Source: JAOABP01 sp964590395 (lineage in GTDB: Bacteria > Hydrothermota > Tepidihabitantia > Tepidihabitantales > Tepidihabitantaceae). Taken from it: 64,000 nucleotides of DNA. The position numbers were made by a program, and so were the translations under genes. A model generated the notes under the pieces. It was not told where the DNA came from. It made no database searches and saw only the letters and a list, made by a program, of their open reading frames with translations. The stretch's first letter is position 1. Each line of letters opens with the position of its first letter. Shown here piece after piece: positions 16,870-25,721 of the stretch. Where the stretch lies: the NCBI GenBank assembly GCA_964590395.1, contig CAZPVT010000022.1:16437-80436 (forward strand). Direction: 5' to 3'.

Positions 16870-16878
16870 AATGAGCCT

Positions 16879-18114
16879 ATGGAGAACATATTGATTGGAA
16901 ACTGTTCTGAGTTGTTGACGATGGCGGGTGATGGGCTGGGTATTATTAAAAATGGTGCGGTGCGAATTAGCGGTGGGAAAGTTACGGAGGTGGGAACCTG
17001 CCTTGAATTAAACTCTGATGAGCAGTTTATTGACTGCCAGAATTCGGTTGTTCTGCCCGGTTTTGTTGACCCGCACACCCATCTGGTTTTTGCCGGCTGG
17101 CGCGCAGATGAGTTTGAGTTGCGGCTTTCGGGTAAGACCTATAAGGAGATCGCAGAGGCAGGCGGTGGTATTCTTTCCACTGTTGTTCACACCCGGCAGG
17201 CGAGTGAAGAGATGTTGTACCTTTCCGCACTGGAACGGCTGTGGGAGATGGTTAGTTGGGGAACAACCACGGTTGAGATAAAGTCTGGTTATGGGCTGGA
17301 TACCGAGAATGAGTTGAAACTGCTTAGGGTAATCAAGCGGCTGGCGGAGGCCGGTCCGATCCGGGTGGTGCCGACATTTTTGGGTGCCCACTCAGTTCCG
17401 CCCGGAATCGAGAAACAGAACTACATCCGTTTGCTGTGTGAGGAGATGATTACGCTGGTTGCGGAAAAGGGGCTGGCAAGATTCTGTGATGTGTTTTGCG
17501 AAAACTTTGTGTTTAACGCCCAAGAGAGTCGGTTGATCCTTGAGGCGGGAAAGTCCGCAGGTCTGATGCCCCTAATCCATGCGGATGAGATTGAGAGTTC
17601 GGGCGGTGCCGAGGTGGCAGCGGAGGTTGGTGCGGTGGCTGCCAGTCATCTCCTGCAACCTTCAGAAAGGGGGATGATGATGATGGCGGAGAAAGGGGTG
17701 TTGGCGGTGCTTTTGCCCGGAACCTGTTTTTTTCTCCAGGAGAGACACAGACCACCAATAGGTAAGATGCGGGAGTTGGGAATAACCATTGCCCTGGGCA
17801 GTGATTTTAATCCGGGTTCATCTACCCTGCTCGCCCAGCCTTTGACTTTACAATTCGGCTGTCTCTATTACGGTTTAACCGTTGTTGAATCTCTGCGCGG
17901 TGTTACCATCAATGCCGCGCGTGCGCTCGGGTTAGGAGATGAAACCGGTAGTATTGAACCGGGGAAATGGGCAGATATTGTGGTAACGGATCTGCCTGAT
18001 TACCGCCATTTTGCCTATCGGTTTGGCCATAATCCGGTACAGCTGGTTATCAGTCGGGGTCAGGTAATTTACCAGCGGGCGCGGTTTCAGTCGCCCTCAT
18101 CCTTTGCCGGCTGA
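16879..18114 (+). CDS. hutI: Imidazolonepropionase HutI
   Basis: Hydrolyses imidazolone-5-propionate to formiminoglutamate, the third step of histidine breakdown. It is a cytoplasmic zinc- or iron-dependent amidohydrolase of 411 residues. Motifs: PGFVDPHTHLVFAG (metal-binding HxH), YKEIAEAGGGI, TTVEIKSGYGLD, FLGAHSVPP, a second-sphere HADEIE, and ALGSDFNPGSS with the metal Asp. No other hut genes are in the window, so the pathway must be completed elsewhere. There is no ribosome-binding site and the start codon is close to a promoter-like sequence. The 3' end overlaps the convergent small membrane protein by 28 bases. Confidence 0.95.
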   Translation: MENILIGNCSELLTMAGDGLGIIKNGAVRISGGKVTEVGTCLELNSDEQFIDCQNSVVLPGFVDPHTHLVFAGWRADEFELRLSGKTYKEIAEAGGGILSTVVHTRQASEEMLYLSALERLWEMVSWGTTTVEIKSGYGLDTENELKLLRVIKRLAEAGPIRVVPTFLGAHSVPPGIEKQNYIRLLCEEMITLVAEKGLARFCDVFCENFVFNAQESRLILEAGKSAGLMPLIHADEIESSGGAEVAAEVGAVAASHLLQPSERGMMMMAEKGVLAVLLPGTCFFLQERHRPPIGKMRELGITIALGSDFNPGSSTLLAQPLTLQFGCLYYGLTVVESLRGVTINAARALGLGDETGSIEPGKWADIVVTDLPDYRHFAYRFGHNPVQLVISRGQVIYQRARFQSPSSFAG

Positions 18115-18356
18115 TAGTCAATTCCCGGAACCCAGAGGTTTTGGCCTGGGGGCTTTTCTTCAACCGGCGCAGTGGTCTGTCGCTGGCACTGGTAATACCG
18201 GATGCCAAGAAATACCAAGAGCGCCAGAAAGATGATAATCATAAAGATACTGCCGATGTTGCGATACCGGCGCTGAGTGCGATAAAGGTCCTCAAACTCG
18301 GTTTTTCCCAGTTCCTCGTCAAATTTAACGATCGGCTCATTTTGTTTTTTCGCCAT
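18087..18356 (-). CDS. Small single-pass membrane protein
   Basis: 89 residues: a charged N-terminal tail (MAKKQNEPIVKFDEELGK), one hydrophobic helix at about 37-54 (IFMIIIFLALLVFLGI), then a Cys-containing polar tail rich in Pro and Glu. No known family is recognised. It is its own transcription unit with a strong promoter whose -10 box lies 8 bases before the ATG and no ribosome-binding site, so it is probably a leaderless gene. The promoter supports that this small frame is real. Its tail overlaps the 3' end of hutI. Confidence 0.65.
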   Translation of the reverse strand: MAKKQNEPIVKFDEELGKTEFEDLYRTQRRYRNIGSIFMIIIFLALLVFLGIRYYQCQRQTTAPVEEKPPGQNLWVPGIDYQPAKDEGD

Positions 18357-18364
18357 CAGCTATA

Positions 18365-18392
18365 ATAATAGTTATCAGCGGTTTTTTGTCAA
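18365..18392 (-). promoter_or_regulatory. Promoter of small membrane protein gene (leaderless)
   Basis: Minus strand: TTGACA (18387-18392), 16-base spacer, TATTAT (18365-18370), 8 bases to the ATG at 18356. It is divergent from the rpsR promoter 35 bases away. Confidence 0.75.
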
Positions 18393-18427
18393 TTAAGGGC
18401 AGTTCGGGATGAACCTGAAATCTAAAC

Positions 18428-18455
18428 TTGACATTGACGTTGGATTGTTTATCCT
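18428..18455 (+). promoter_or_regulatory. Promoter of rpsR-to-ftsK operon (leaderless)
   Basis: TTGACA (18428-18433), 16-base spacer, TATCCT (18450-18455), 6 bases to the ATG at 18462. A second TTGACG overlaps just downstream of the -35 box. Confidence 0.7.
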
Positions 18456-18461
18456 TGTCCG

Positions 18462-18689
18462 ATGATGCAAAAGAGATTTAGTGCCAGTAAGAAAACCTGT
18501 CTGTTCTGTGAGCAGGGTGTTGCCCATGTTGATTACAAAGACCCCCGGTTGAAGGATTTCCTTACCGAACGGGGAAAAATCGTCTCCTCCCGGATTTCAG
18601 GATTGTGTGCGCGGCATCAGCGCCGGCTGGCAAAGGCGATCAAGGCCGCGCGTAGTCTTTCACTGCTTCCCCACACTGAGCACCGATGA
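18462..18689 (+). CDS. rpsR: Small ribosomal subunit protein bS18
   Basis: 75 residues with the S18 pattern: KKTCLFCEQG, VDYKDPRLKDFLTERGKI, then SGLCARHQRRLAKAIKAAR and the terminal SLLP. It binds 16S rRNA near the platform of the small subunit. Three cysteines of a possible zinc site are kept (CLFC and LCARH). Start ATG 18462 or 18465; no ribosome-binding site, 6 bases after the -10 box. It heads a nine-gene rightward operon. The usual partners rpsF and ssb are not next to it. Confidence 0.95.
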   Translation: MMQKRFSASKKTCLFCEQGVAHVDYKDPRLKDFLTERGKIVSSRISGLCARHQRRLAKAIKAARSLSLLPHTEHR

Positions 18690-19135
18690 AGGTAATCCTT
18701 TTGACCGATATTGCCCGGTTGGGCAAGCGGGGTGAGGTGGTAACGGTTCGGGACGGATTTGCCCGCAACTATCTGATTCCCAAAAAGTTGGTACTGGTTG
18801 CGGATGAGAACAACCTGCGCCAACTGGCAAGCATCAAAAAACAGATCGCTTTGCGGGAGACAAAGGTCACCCAGCGACTGCTGGATATGGCACAGCGGCT
18901 TGGGCTGGTTACAATCAAGACCGGTATTAAGATGGGTGCAACCGGTGCGTTTGGAGCGATTACCAATGCGGATATTGCTCGACTCTTAGAACAGAACGGA
19001 CATAAGGTTGATAAGCATATGATTATTCTGGAGGAGCCGATCAAGGCGCCGGGGGTTTACGAGATACCGATCAAGTTGGGACCGGAGATTACCGCCACGG
19101 TCAAGCTCTGGGTTGTGGAAGAGGCAGTAGGGTGA
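18686..19135 (+). CDS. rplI: Large ribosomal subunit protein bL9
   Basis: 149 residues, normal length. The N-terminal L9 signature MKVILLTDIARLGKRGEVVTVRDGFARNYLIPKK is followed by a long connecting helix and the C-terminal rRNA-binding domain. Its ATG overlaps the rpsR stop (ATGA), so the two are coupled. A 7-bp GC-rich hairpin lies in the 55-base gap after the gene. Confidence 0.97.
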   Translation: MKVILLTDIARLGKRGEVVTVRDGFARNYLIPKKLVLVADENNLRQLASIKKQIALRETKVTQRLLDMAQRLGLVTIKTGIKMGATGAFGAITNADIARLLEQNGHKVDKHMIILEEPIKAPGVYEIPIKLGPEITATVKLWVVEEAVG

Positions 19136-19138
19136 GCA

Positions 19139-19156
19139 CTGCCCGGCTACGGGCAG
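19139..19156 (+). other. Intercistronic hairpin after rplI
   Basis: CTGCCCG, loop GCTA, CGGGCAG: a perfect 7-bp stem with no following T-run. It may act as an RNA stability or attenuation element between the ribosomal-protein genes and the rest of the operon. Confidence 0.45.
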
Positions 19157-19190
19157 AAAAACCAAATGGTCAACATCAGCGGATAACAGG

Positions 19191-19676
19191 ATGATCGAAG
19201 TAATGGTTGAGGCGGTGCTGATTGATAAGAGTACTAATTCGCCGGTAATGCTGTTGCGGGAAGTTGGTGGTACCAGGGTCCTGCCCGTTTTTATCGGTCC
19301 AGCAGAAGCTTCCGCAATTATTTATGCGCTGGAACGCACCCAGTATCCCCGACCGTTGACCCTGGATATGATGAGAAATCTGATCCTGGGCTTGAACGGC
19401 AAGGTGCGACGGGTGATCATAAACCGACTTGCTGAAGAGACTTTTTTTGCGGAGGTAGTGCTGGAAAGTCAGGAAAAGGTGGTGGCGATTGATGCCCGAC
19501 CCTCGGATTCGGTGGGCTTGGCACTGCGGGTCGGGGCACCGATTTATGTTGAAGAGGAGGTTATGGAGCAGGCGGGTCAGTGGTTGAGCGCGGAGGATGA
19601 GGAGCATCTGCGCGAACTACGGGAAAAACTGCGGGGTGTCAACCCGGAAGATTTTGGTTCTTACGATATTATTTAG
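19191..19676 (+). CDS. Bifunctional nuclease (BFN/DUF151) family protein
   Basis: 161 residues with the DUF151 pattern: LPVFIGPAEASAI, RPLTLDMM, and the hallmark DARPSDSVGLALRVGAPIYVEEEV. Members were reported as nucleases with DNase and RNase activity in plants and thermophiles; the role in bacteria is poorly defined. It lies third in the rpsR operon, ending just before tyrS. No strong ribosome-binding site is evident. Confidence 0.88.
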   Translation: MIEVMVEAVLIDKSTNSPVMLLREVGGTRVLPVFIGPAEASAIIYALERTQYPRPLTLDMMRNLILGLNGKVRRVIINRLAEETFFAEVVLESQEKVVAIDARPSDSVGLALRVGAPIYVEEEVMEQAGQWLSAEDEEHLRELREKLRGVNPEDFGSYDII

Positions 19677-19682
19677 GGAAGT

Positions 19683-20888
19683 GTGAGTAGTCCGATAATT
19701 GAGAAACTGAAGAGCGGGGTTGAGCGGCTGGAAACCGAAGCGGACCTGGTAGAGCGGCTGGCAAACTCAATGGCAACCGGCAAGCCTCTGCGGGTGAAAT
19801 TAGGGATTGATGCTTCAGGGCCAGATATCCATCTCGGTTTTGCGGTGGTGTTACGCAAACTACGGCAGTTTCAGGACTTGGGCCATATCGCGGTGCTGAT
19901 CGTCGGCGATTTCACCGGGAGAATCGGTGATCCGACTGGCAGGTCAAAGACCAGACCCCAACTGTCTGACGAGCAGATTAAGGAGAATATGGCACGGTAT
20001 CGGGAACAGGTGTTTAAAATCCTTAACCCGGAGCGGTGCGAGTTTCGGTATAATTCAGAATGGCTGGACAAACTGCAGGCGCTGGATATGGTTAATTTGT
20101 CTGCCCGTTATACGGTTGCCCGGTTGATCGAACGGGAGGATTTTAAAAAACGGTTGGAAACCGGCGCACCGCTTTTTGTCCACGAACTGCTTTATCCGTT
20201 GTTTCAGGGTTATGATTCGGTGATGGTGCAGGCGGATGTGGAGTTGGGTGGTGCTGACCAGTATTGGAATCTATTAGTTGGAAGGGAACTGCAGGCACGA
20301 TTCGGACAAGCGCCGCAGGTGATTATGACCGTGCCACTATTGGTTGGCACTGACGGCAAGCAGAAGATGTCAAAATCCTACGGTAATTACATCGGCATCA
20401 GTGAATCGGCAGAGGAGATGTTTGGAAAACTGATGTCCATACCGGACGAGTTGATTCTCGACTACTTTCGGCTGGCCACGGATAAAACCGCTACAGAGAT
20501 CGCTGACTATGCTCGCCGGCTCCAGAGTGGTGAGAATCCGCGTTACATCAAGGCGGAGCTGGCAAAGGCGGTGGTGGTGCTTTATCATTCACCATCAGCA
20601 GCGGAAAGAGCTAATGCGGAATTTGACCGCATCTTCCGGGAGAAGCAGGTGCCTTCAGAGATACGGGAATATCAGGTTCCAGTATCGGGGATGAACATCG
20701 TTGACATCATTGTTAATGCTGGGTTGTTGCCATCAAAGAGCGAGACCCGGCGGAAAATGCAGGAGGGTGCGGTGTATCTGGATGGTGCACGGATTACCGA
20801 TCCAGAACAGGTGTTCAAGCCGTCAACACTGCCCGCAGTTTTGAAGGTCGGTAAGAGGAAATTCATCCGGCTGGTCGCCGGTGGATAG
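19683..20888 (+). CDS. tyrS: Tyrosyl-tRNA synthetase, bacterial TyrZ-like
   Basis: Charges tRNA-Tyr. 401 residues, GTG start. The catalytic Rossmann fold shows GIDASGPDIHLGFAVVLRKL near residue 45 and KMSKSYGNYIG near 228, with VGGADQYWN replaced here by ELGGADQYWNLLVG. A C-terminal S4 RNA-binding domain is visible (SKSETRRKMQEGAVYLDG). The class I HIGH signature reads HLGF: the second His is replaced by Phe, which is unusual because that His normally contacts ATP. Everything else is intact, so I expect a functional enzyme. It follows the DUF151 gene by 6 bases, with a weak GGGA site. Confidence 0.95.
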   Translation: MSSPIIEKLKSGVERLETEADLVERLANSMATGKPLRVKLGIDASGPDIHLGFAVVLRKLRQFQDLGHIAVLIVGDFTGRIGDPTGRSKTRPQLSDEQIKENMARYREQVFKILNPERCEFRYNSEWLDKLQALDMVNLSARYTVARLIEREDFKKRLETGAPLFVHELLYPLFQGYDSVMVQADVELGGADQYWNLLVGRELQARFGQAPQVIMTVPLLVGTDGKQKMSKSYGNYIGISESAEEMFGKLMSIPDELILDYFRLATDKTATEIADYARRLQSGENPRYIKAELAKAVVVLYHSPSAAERANAEFDRIFREKQVPSEIREYQVPVSGMNIVDIIVNAGLLPSKSETRRKMQEGAVYLDGARITDPEQVFKPSTLPAVLKVGKRKFIRLVAGG

Positions 20889-20906
20889 TTATGGAAAGGA
20901 GGATGG

Positions 20907-21215
20907 ATGATTGAAGAAAAACAGCCACCCCCGGGACAACCGGTTCAGGTGGAGATCGGGGAGAAGGAGTCTGAGGGTATTTATTCCAATTTTGTTTTGA
21001 TTGCTCATTCCGCATCAGAGTTCATCATCGACTTTGCCAGGATTCTGCCCGGTTTATCCAAAGCCAAGGTATTCTCACGGATTGTAATGACCCCCCAACA
21101 TGCGGCGCTGTTGCACGAGGCGCTGGCAGAAAACATCCGGAAGTATGAGGCACGGTTTGGTAAGATTAAGGTTTACGGGCAGAAAGAGGATACCACCAAG
21201 ACTCTCGGTTTTTAG
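20907..21215 (+). CDS. DUF3467 family protein
   Basis: 102 residues matching the small DUF3467 family: YSNFVLIAHSASEFIIDFARILPG, then AKVFSRIVMTPQHAALLHEAL and ENIRKYEARFG. The family is found in bacteria and archaea; its function is not known. A strong AAAGGAGG site precedes the ATG. The position between tyrS and the CCA-adding enzyme gene is compatible with an RNA-linked role, but nothing in the sequence demonstrates it. Confidence 0.88.
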   Translation: MIEEKQPPPGQPVQVEIGEKESEGIYSNFVLIAHSASEFIIDFARILPGLSKAKVFSRIVMTPQHAALLHEALAENIRKYEARFGKIKVYGQKEDTTKTLGF

Positions 21216-21229
21216 GGTCAGCGCTAATT

Positions 21230-22516
21230 GTGGCAAGCTGCGGGTGTTTAGATCGGCGGCGCGTTGCAAACTGTGCGGCGATGTCGATGCAGGAAACCGA
21301 TTTTCTCCAACAGATTCCCAAACCCTGCTTTTTAACCGTTCAACTGGTTCAGCACTGGGGTGGGCAGGCATTTCTAGTTGGCGGATTGGTGCGCGACTGG
21401 TTGTTGGGTAACCGGTCGCGGCTTGACAGTAGGCCAGACTGGGATTTAGCGGTTGATCTGCGTGGTACCGGCTATACTCTTACCCAACTTTTACAAAAGT
21501 TAAGCCAAGAGAACAACGGCAGATATGTTTCGCATCAACAGTTTCTCACCGGCACAGTTACCCTGCCGAATTTAAGGATTGACATTTCCCATACCCGGAA
21601 CGAGCGCTATCCAGAACCCGCGGTTTTACCAAGGGTGAAGCCGGACGGAATTGAGGCGGATTTGCTGCGCCGGGATTTCACGGTCAATGCCCTAGCGGTA
21701 ACGCTCACCGGTGATAAACCGGGCACAGTTATTGACCCAACCGGTGGTGGTGCGGATCTGGAAGCCCGGTTGATCCGAATTATTCATCCAAACAGTTTCA
21801 TAGATGACCCGACCAGGATATTCCGGGCGATCCGGTTTGCGGCGAGGCTGAATTTTGCTATTGAGTCAGGCACGCTATTTCTTTTACGCACAGCGGTCCG
21901 CGAGGGTTATCTAAGGCGGTTGACACCGGAACGGGTTCTGTATGAGCTGCGCTGCGTCTGTGCGGAGGCAACCGCGTTTAAGATCTTAGAGGCGGCGCTC
22001 AAGGAGGGTGTGCTGGCAGGATGTTTTGAGTGGTCAAAGCCGAAATTTTTACAGGCAGAATTAGATAAGCTGAGCCGGGCGGGAATCAGCGGGGAGTTGC
22101 TATTTATGTATCTTTTAAGCCGGCTGCCGGTTGACAGCAGTTTTCCAATTAGCCGGGCTGAACAGCAGGTCCGGTTGGCGATAAGGGACTTTCGCCGGAC
22201 AGCAAATCGGTTGCGCCGGGCAAAACGGCGGTCAACCGTTTACCAACTGCTGATGAGGCTGCCGGCTCCGGCGCTGGAGATTTTGGCGGCGTTAAATACG
22301 GGGGTGATCAAGAGAAGGCTGAAATTGTATTTAGCTGAGGTTAGTAAAATTCAGCCGGAATTGACCGCGGCAGAGTTGCTGGCTGCTGGGGTCAAACCCG
22401 GACCAAAATTAGGTAAGATGCTTAAGAAACTGCTTTGGGCAAAACTTGATCGCCAGGTGAAGACCCGGGAAGATGAAATGGTTCTGATCAACAGAATACG
22501 GGGCAGAAGTGGTTGA
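21230..22516 (+). CDS. CCA tRNA nucleotidyltransferase / poly(A) polymerase family
   Basis: Class II nucleotidyltransferase that adds or repairs the CCA end of tRNA, or a relative adding only part of it. The head domain has FLVGGLVRDWLLG and PDWDLAVDLRG (the two metal-binding Asp), and RRDFTVNALAV; DPTRIFRAIRFAARL and a helical neck and body follow. The start is uncertain: GTG 21230 gives an unusual Cys- and Arg-rich leader, while ATGs at 21281 or 21287 begin closer to the conserved domain. The 3' end overlaps the next gene by 8 bases. Which specificity it has (CCA, A-only, CC-only) cannot be read reliably from sequence. Confidence 0.88.
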   Translation: MASCGCLDRRRVANCAAMSMQETDFLQQIPKPCFLTVQLVQHWGGQAFLVGGLVRDWLLGNRSRLDSRPDWDLAVDLRGTGYTLTQLLQKLSQENNGRYVSHQQFLTGTVTLPNLRIDISHTRNERYPEPAVLPRVKPDGIEADLLRRDFTVNALAVTLTGDKPGTVIDPTGGGADLEARLIRIIHPNSFIDDPTRIFRAIRFAARLNFAIESGTLFLLRTAVREGYLRRLTPERVLYELRCVCAEATAFKILEAALKEGVLAGCFEWSKPKFLQAELDKLSRAGISGELLFMYLLSRLPVDSSFPISRAEQQVRLAIRDFRRTANRLRRAKRRSTVYQLLMRLPAPALEILAALNTGVIKRRLKLYLAEVSKIQPELTAAELLAAGVKPGPKLGKMLKKLLWAKLDRQVKTREDEMVLINRIRGRSG

Positions 22517-23132
22517 CCTACAGCAGATTTTCATTTCCTTGCCGGCGATCCTCTTCGGTTTGACAATTCACGAATTCAGTCATGGCTATGTTGCCCTGAT
22601 GCTCGGTGATCCGACCGCGCGCGAACAGGGTAGGTTGACTTTAAATCCACTGAAACATCTTGATCCGATAGGCACTTTGCTTTTGCTTTTACCCTGGACT
22701 CGGTTCGGCTGGGCAAAGCCGGTACCGATTAATCCAAGTAACTTTCGCCATCCGGTAAGGGACCTGGCGATCTCATCACTTGCAGGCCCAGCTGCTAACT
22801 TTTTTGTCGCGGTGGTGGCGGGGTTACTTGTGCGGTTGCTGATCTGGACCAGCACCGCCGGTTTCTGGTTACATCTCGCAAACAATTTTGTCATTTACAA
22901 TCTGATTCTGGGTTTTTTCAATCTCATGCCGATTCCACCACTTGACGGCTCAAGGCTGGTTTATTATCTTTTACCAGCACATTACGCGGCGTGGTTGAAC
23001 AGACTGGAGCAGTTCGGGTTTTTAAGTCTCGTGCTGCTTTTTGCGTTCGGTCTGCCGATATTTAGGTATCTGCTAATACCCGTGGTCTTTTTGACCGTGC
23101 GGTTGTTGACCGGACAGTTGTTAATCTGGTAA
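22509..23132 (+). CDS. Site-2 protease family membrane metalloprotease (M50)
   Basis: 207 residues, about five hydrophobic segments. The zinc-binding HEFSH is in the first helix and the third ligand region is NLMPIPPLDGSRL, the standard M50 pair. LTLNPLKHLDPIGT and KPVPINPSNFR are also typical of the small YwhC/Rip-like group without a PDZ domain. It cleaves membrane-embedded substrates, for example anti-sigma factors; its target is unknown. GTG start overlapping the upstream gene by 8 bases. Confidence 0.92.
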   Translation: MVDLQQIFISLPAILFGLTIHEFSHGYVALMLGDPTAREQGRLTLNPLKHLDPIGTLLLLLPWTRFGWAKPVPINPSNFRHPVRDLAISSLAGPAANFFVAVVAGLLVRLLIWTSTAGFWLHLANNFVIYNLILGFFNLMPIPPLDGSRLVYYLLPAHYAAWLNRLEQFGFLSLVLLFAFGLPIFRYLLIPVVFLTVRLLTGQLLIW

Positions 23133-23141
23133 GGATAGAAG

Positions 23142-25721
23142 ATGGCAAAAAGAGGTAAGAACCGGTTTCGGCTGGTGCGATTTATAATTCAACTGGTGTT
23201 TAGCGCACTGGTGCTTTTTGTTACTGCCAGTATGCTCGCTTTACTTTTCGGCAGGCACAGTGGCGTAATCGGAAACTTTTTAGCCCAAATGGTCTTCTCG
23301 TTTTTTGGCGGCTTGGGCTTTCTGGTGTTGGCCATTGCAGGCACCGCGGTAGTGCTATGGTTCGTTCAGTTGGATGGTTGGCGCCGATTCTGGAGTTTTG
23401 TCCTGTTGGCAACCGGGGTGTTTTTGGGGACGGCCGTTTTGTCATTTTATGCGGGTGTGGGGAATCCGGTGGATGCTGACAGCGTCTTTCCAGTTGCCGG
23501 ACAGGACAGTTTTACTGGTTTTCTGGGTGAGAGATTTACCCGTTTTTGCATGCCGTTGTTTGGCATCGGCACGCTGGCAACAGTTGCACTCTGTCTTTAC
23601 TGGGGGTTTGTCCTTTGGTTTAGACGGGGCAAGGGTAAAGACCTGATCCCGAGTCTACTCATCCCATTGTACGGACTCATTTTACAGTTCTGGTTTGCCT
23701 ATTTTAACTCGCCGGTTACTGTCGCAGGTAGTTGGGGTTATCTGGTAGTTGATTATCTGGTTGAGCTGTTTGGAGGTTTCGGAACATTACTGGTGCTGCT
23801 CGTCGCGCTGGTGAGCACCATCTCGGTTACTGGCTTGAACATCCCCGTGGTCAATAGGTTTTTAGGGCAGGGCAGGTTGCTTTGTCTTGGGTTGATCAAA
23901 AAGATAAGGGCGTGTTTATTGCGGCCAGCCAGACCGGTCATTCAGATTACAACCACACCACCACCAGTAACACCAGCCCCACCTCAGGCCGAGCTCTTCC
24001 CAGTGGCAACCGAGCCTGCTGAGCCAGAGCCGGCACGACCGATGAAGCCACCGTCCGTGATCAGGAGCGAGGTGAAGTTCGACCAGCCGCAATTTCAGCA
24101 GGAGTTTCTGGAGTGTTTAGACCAGCCTGGTGCCCGGGACAAGGTTTTCAAAGACCAAAAGGAAGCAGAGGTAGAGGGTGAACTTTTACTCAACAAACTG
24201 CATGAGTTTGGGGTTGACGGCAAGCTGACCGCGATCCTCTCTGGTCCAATGATTACCAGGTTTGAATTGGAGCCTGCGCCCGGGGTCCGTTGTAGTGGTA
24301 TTGAAAGTTTGGCAGATGATATTGCCTTGGCGCTTTCCGCAGAAAGGGTGCGGATTTTGGCCCCGATCCCTGGCAAAAGTGCGGTCGGGGTGGAGATTCC
24401 GAACAAGAGCCGGCGCACGGTCTATCTCAGGGAGGTTTTGACGAGCGAACAGTTCCAGCAGTTGGATTCACCATTAGGATTTGCACTAGGAACGACCATC
24501 ACTGGTGAGCCCTACTGTGCGGATCTGCGGGCAATGCCCCATATTCTAATCGCAGGAACCACCGGTTCGGGTAAATCGGTCTGCATCAATTCAATAATTA
24601 TGTCTATCATCTACCGGGCAACACCCAGTGAGGTCCGTTTTCTCACTATCGACCCGAAACAACTGGAACTGCCAATCTACAACCCGATACCGCATCTGCT
24701 CTCCCGGACTACAATTGATCCAGAAAAGGTGGTCAACGAGCTCACCCGGATTGTGGCGATAATGGAAGCACGGTACAGTGAGTTTGCCGAACTGGGTGTG
24801 CGGGACATCACCAGCTTTAATGCCCGGTGTGAGGAGGTGGGTAGGAAAAAGAAGCCTTACATTGTGGTGGTGATTGACGAGCTGGCGGATTTAATGCAGC
24901 GGGCACCGACGGAGATTGAAGCGCGCATTATTCGGCTGGCGCAGATGTCACGGGCGGTTGGTATTCATCTGGTGCTGGCAACACAGCGGCCATCAGTGGA
25001 TGTGATTACCGGATTAATCAAGGCAAACTTCCCCTGCCGGATTGCATTTCAGGTCGCGACCAAAGTTGACTCACGCACAATTCTAGATGCTAACGGTGCG
25101 GAATCACTCTTGGGTCGCGGCGATATGCTCTTTCTGCCCCCGGGCAAGGGCGAACCAGTGCGTCTGCATGGCTGTTTTGTTTCGGAACGAGCAGCGAAAA
25201 AGGTGGTGGAACTGTGGGCACACCGTTATCTCACCGGACTTTTAAGCGAACTGGTTGATGATCCGATAGCCAAATCCCGGGCGTTGATTCAGGCGGATGT
25301 GGTGGATGTTCTCTATGACTCCCGGCACTCCGCGAAGGGTAGAAAACTGGAAAGAGTTCGGGAGTTCCTTTCGCCAGAAATAGTTGACAGCCTGCTGGCG
25401 CGTCATTATTATGAACCGCTGGACGAGGAGATTGATGGAAATGAAGGAATCAGCACCGGTGAAGGTAATGGCGGTGAGAGTTACGACCAGTTCTTTACAG
25501 ATGCGGCAAGGCTGGTGGTTCTATACCGCGAGGCATCGGTCTCAATGCTCCAGCGCCGGCTGGATGTTGGCTGGGCGCGTGCCGGCAGGATCATTGACCA
25601 ACTGGAACGGGCGGGTATTGTCGGACCGCACGCCGGCTCCAAGCCGCGCAAGGTTTTGATCGATAATGAAACGGAGTTGCAGCAGAAGTTGAACGAAATT
25701 TTTAATAAGGAAAATGGTTAG
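23142..25721 (+). CDS. ftsK: DNA translocase FtsK/SpoIIIE
   Basis: 859 residues. Four to five membrane helices in the first ~240 residues anchor it at the division septum. A Pro/Glu-rich linker (about 265-300) follows, then the alpha-beta motor with Walker A AGTTGSGKS near residue 470, Walker B YIVVVIDELADLM and LATQRPSVDVITGLIKAN. A C-terminal gamma winged helix (about 790-850, SMLQRRLDVGWARAGRIIDQLE) should read polar DNA signals. It pumps chromosome ends to allow dimer resolution. AAGGA precedes the ATG. Tight operon with the M50 gene before and an unknown gene overlapping by 8 bases after. Confidence 0.96.
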   Translation: MAKRGKNRFRLVRFIIQLVFSALVLFVTASMLALLFGRHSGVIGNFLAQMVFSFFGGLGFLVLAIAGTAVVLWFVQLDGWRRFWSFVLLATGVFLGTAVLSFYAGVGNPVDADSVFPVAGQDSFTGFLGERFTRFCMPLFGIGTLATVALCLYWGFVLWFRRGKGKDLIPSLLIPLYGLILQFWFAYFNSPVTVAGSWGYLVVDYLVELFGGFGTLLVLLVALVSTISVTGLNIPVVNRFLGQGRLLCLGLIKKIRACLLRPARPVIQITTTPPPVTPAPPQAELFPVATEPAEPEPARPMKPPSVIRSEVKFDQPQFQQEFLECLDQPGARDKVFKDQKEAEVEGELLLNKLHEFGVDGKLTAILSGPMITRFELEPAPGVRCSGIESLADDIALALSAERVRILAPIPGKSAVGVEIPNKSRRTVYLREVLTSEQFQQLDSPLGFALGTTITGEPYCADLRAMPHILIAGTTGSGKSVCINSIIMSIIYRATPSEVRFLTIDPKQLELPIYNPIPHLLSRTTIDPEKVVNELTRIVAIMEARYSEFAELGVRDITSFNARCEEVGRKKKPYIVVVIDELADLMQRAPTEIEARIIRLAQMSRAVGIHLVLATQRPSVDVITGLIKANFPCRIAFQVATKVDSRTILDANGAESLLGRGDMLFLPPGKGEPVRLHGCFVSERAAKKVVELWAHRYLTGLLSELVDDPIAKSRALIQADVVDVLYDSRHSAKGRKLERVREFLSPEIVDSLLARHYYEPLDEEIDGNEGISTGEGNGGESYDQFFTDAARLVVLYREASVSMLQRRLDVGWARAGRIIDQLERAGIVGPHAGSKPRKVLIDNETELQQKLNEIFNKENG

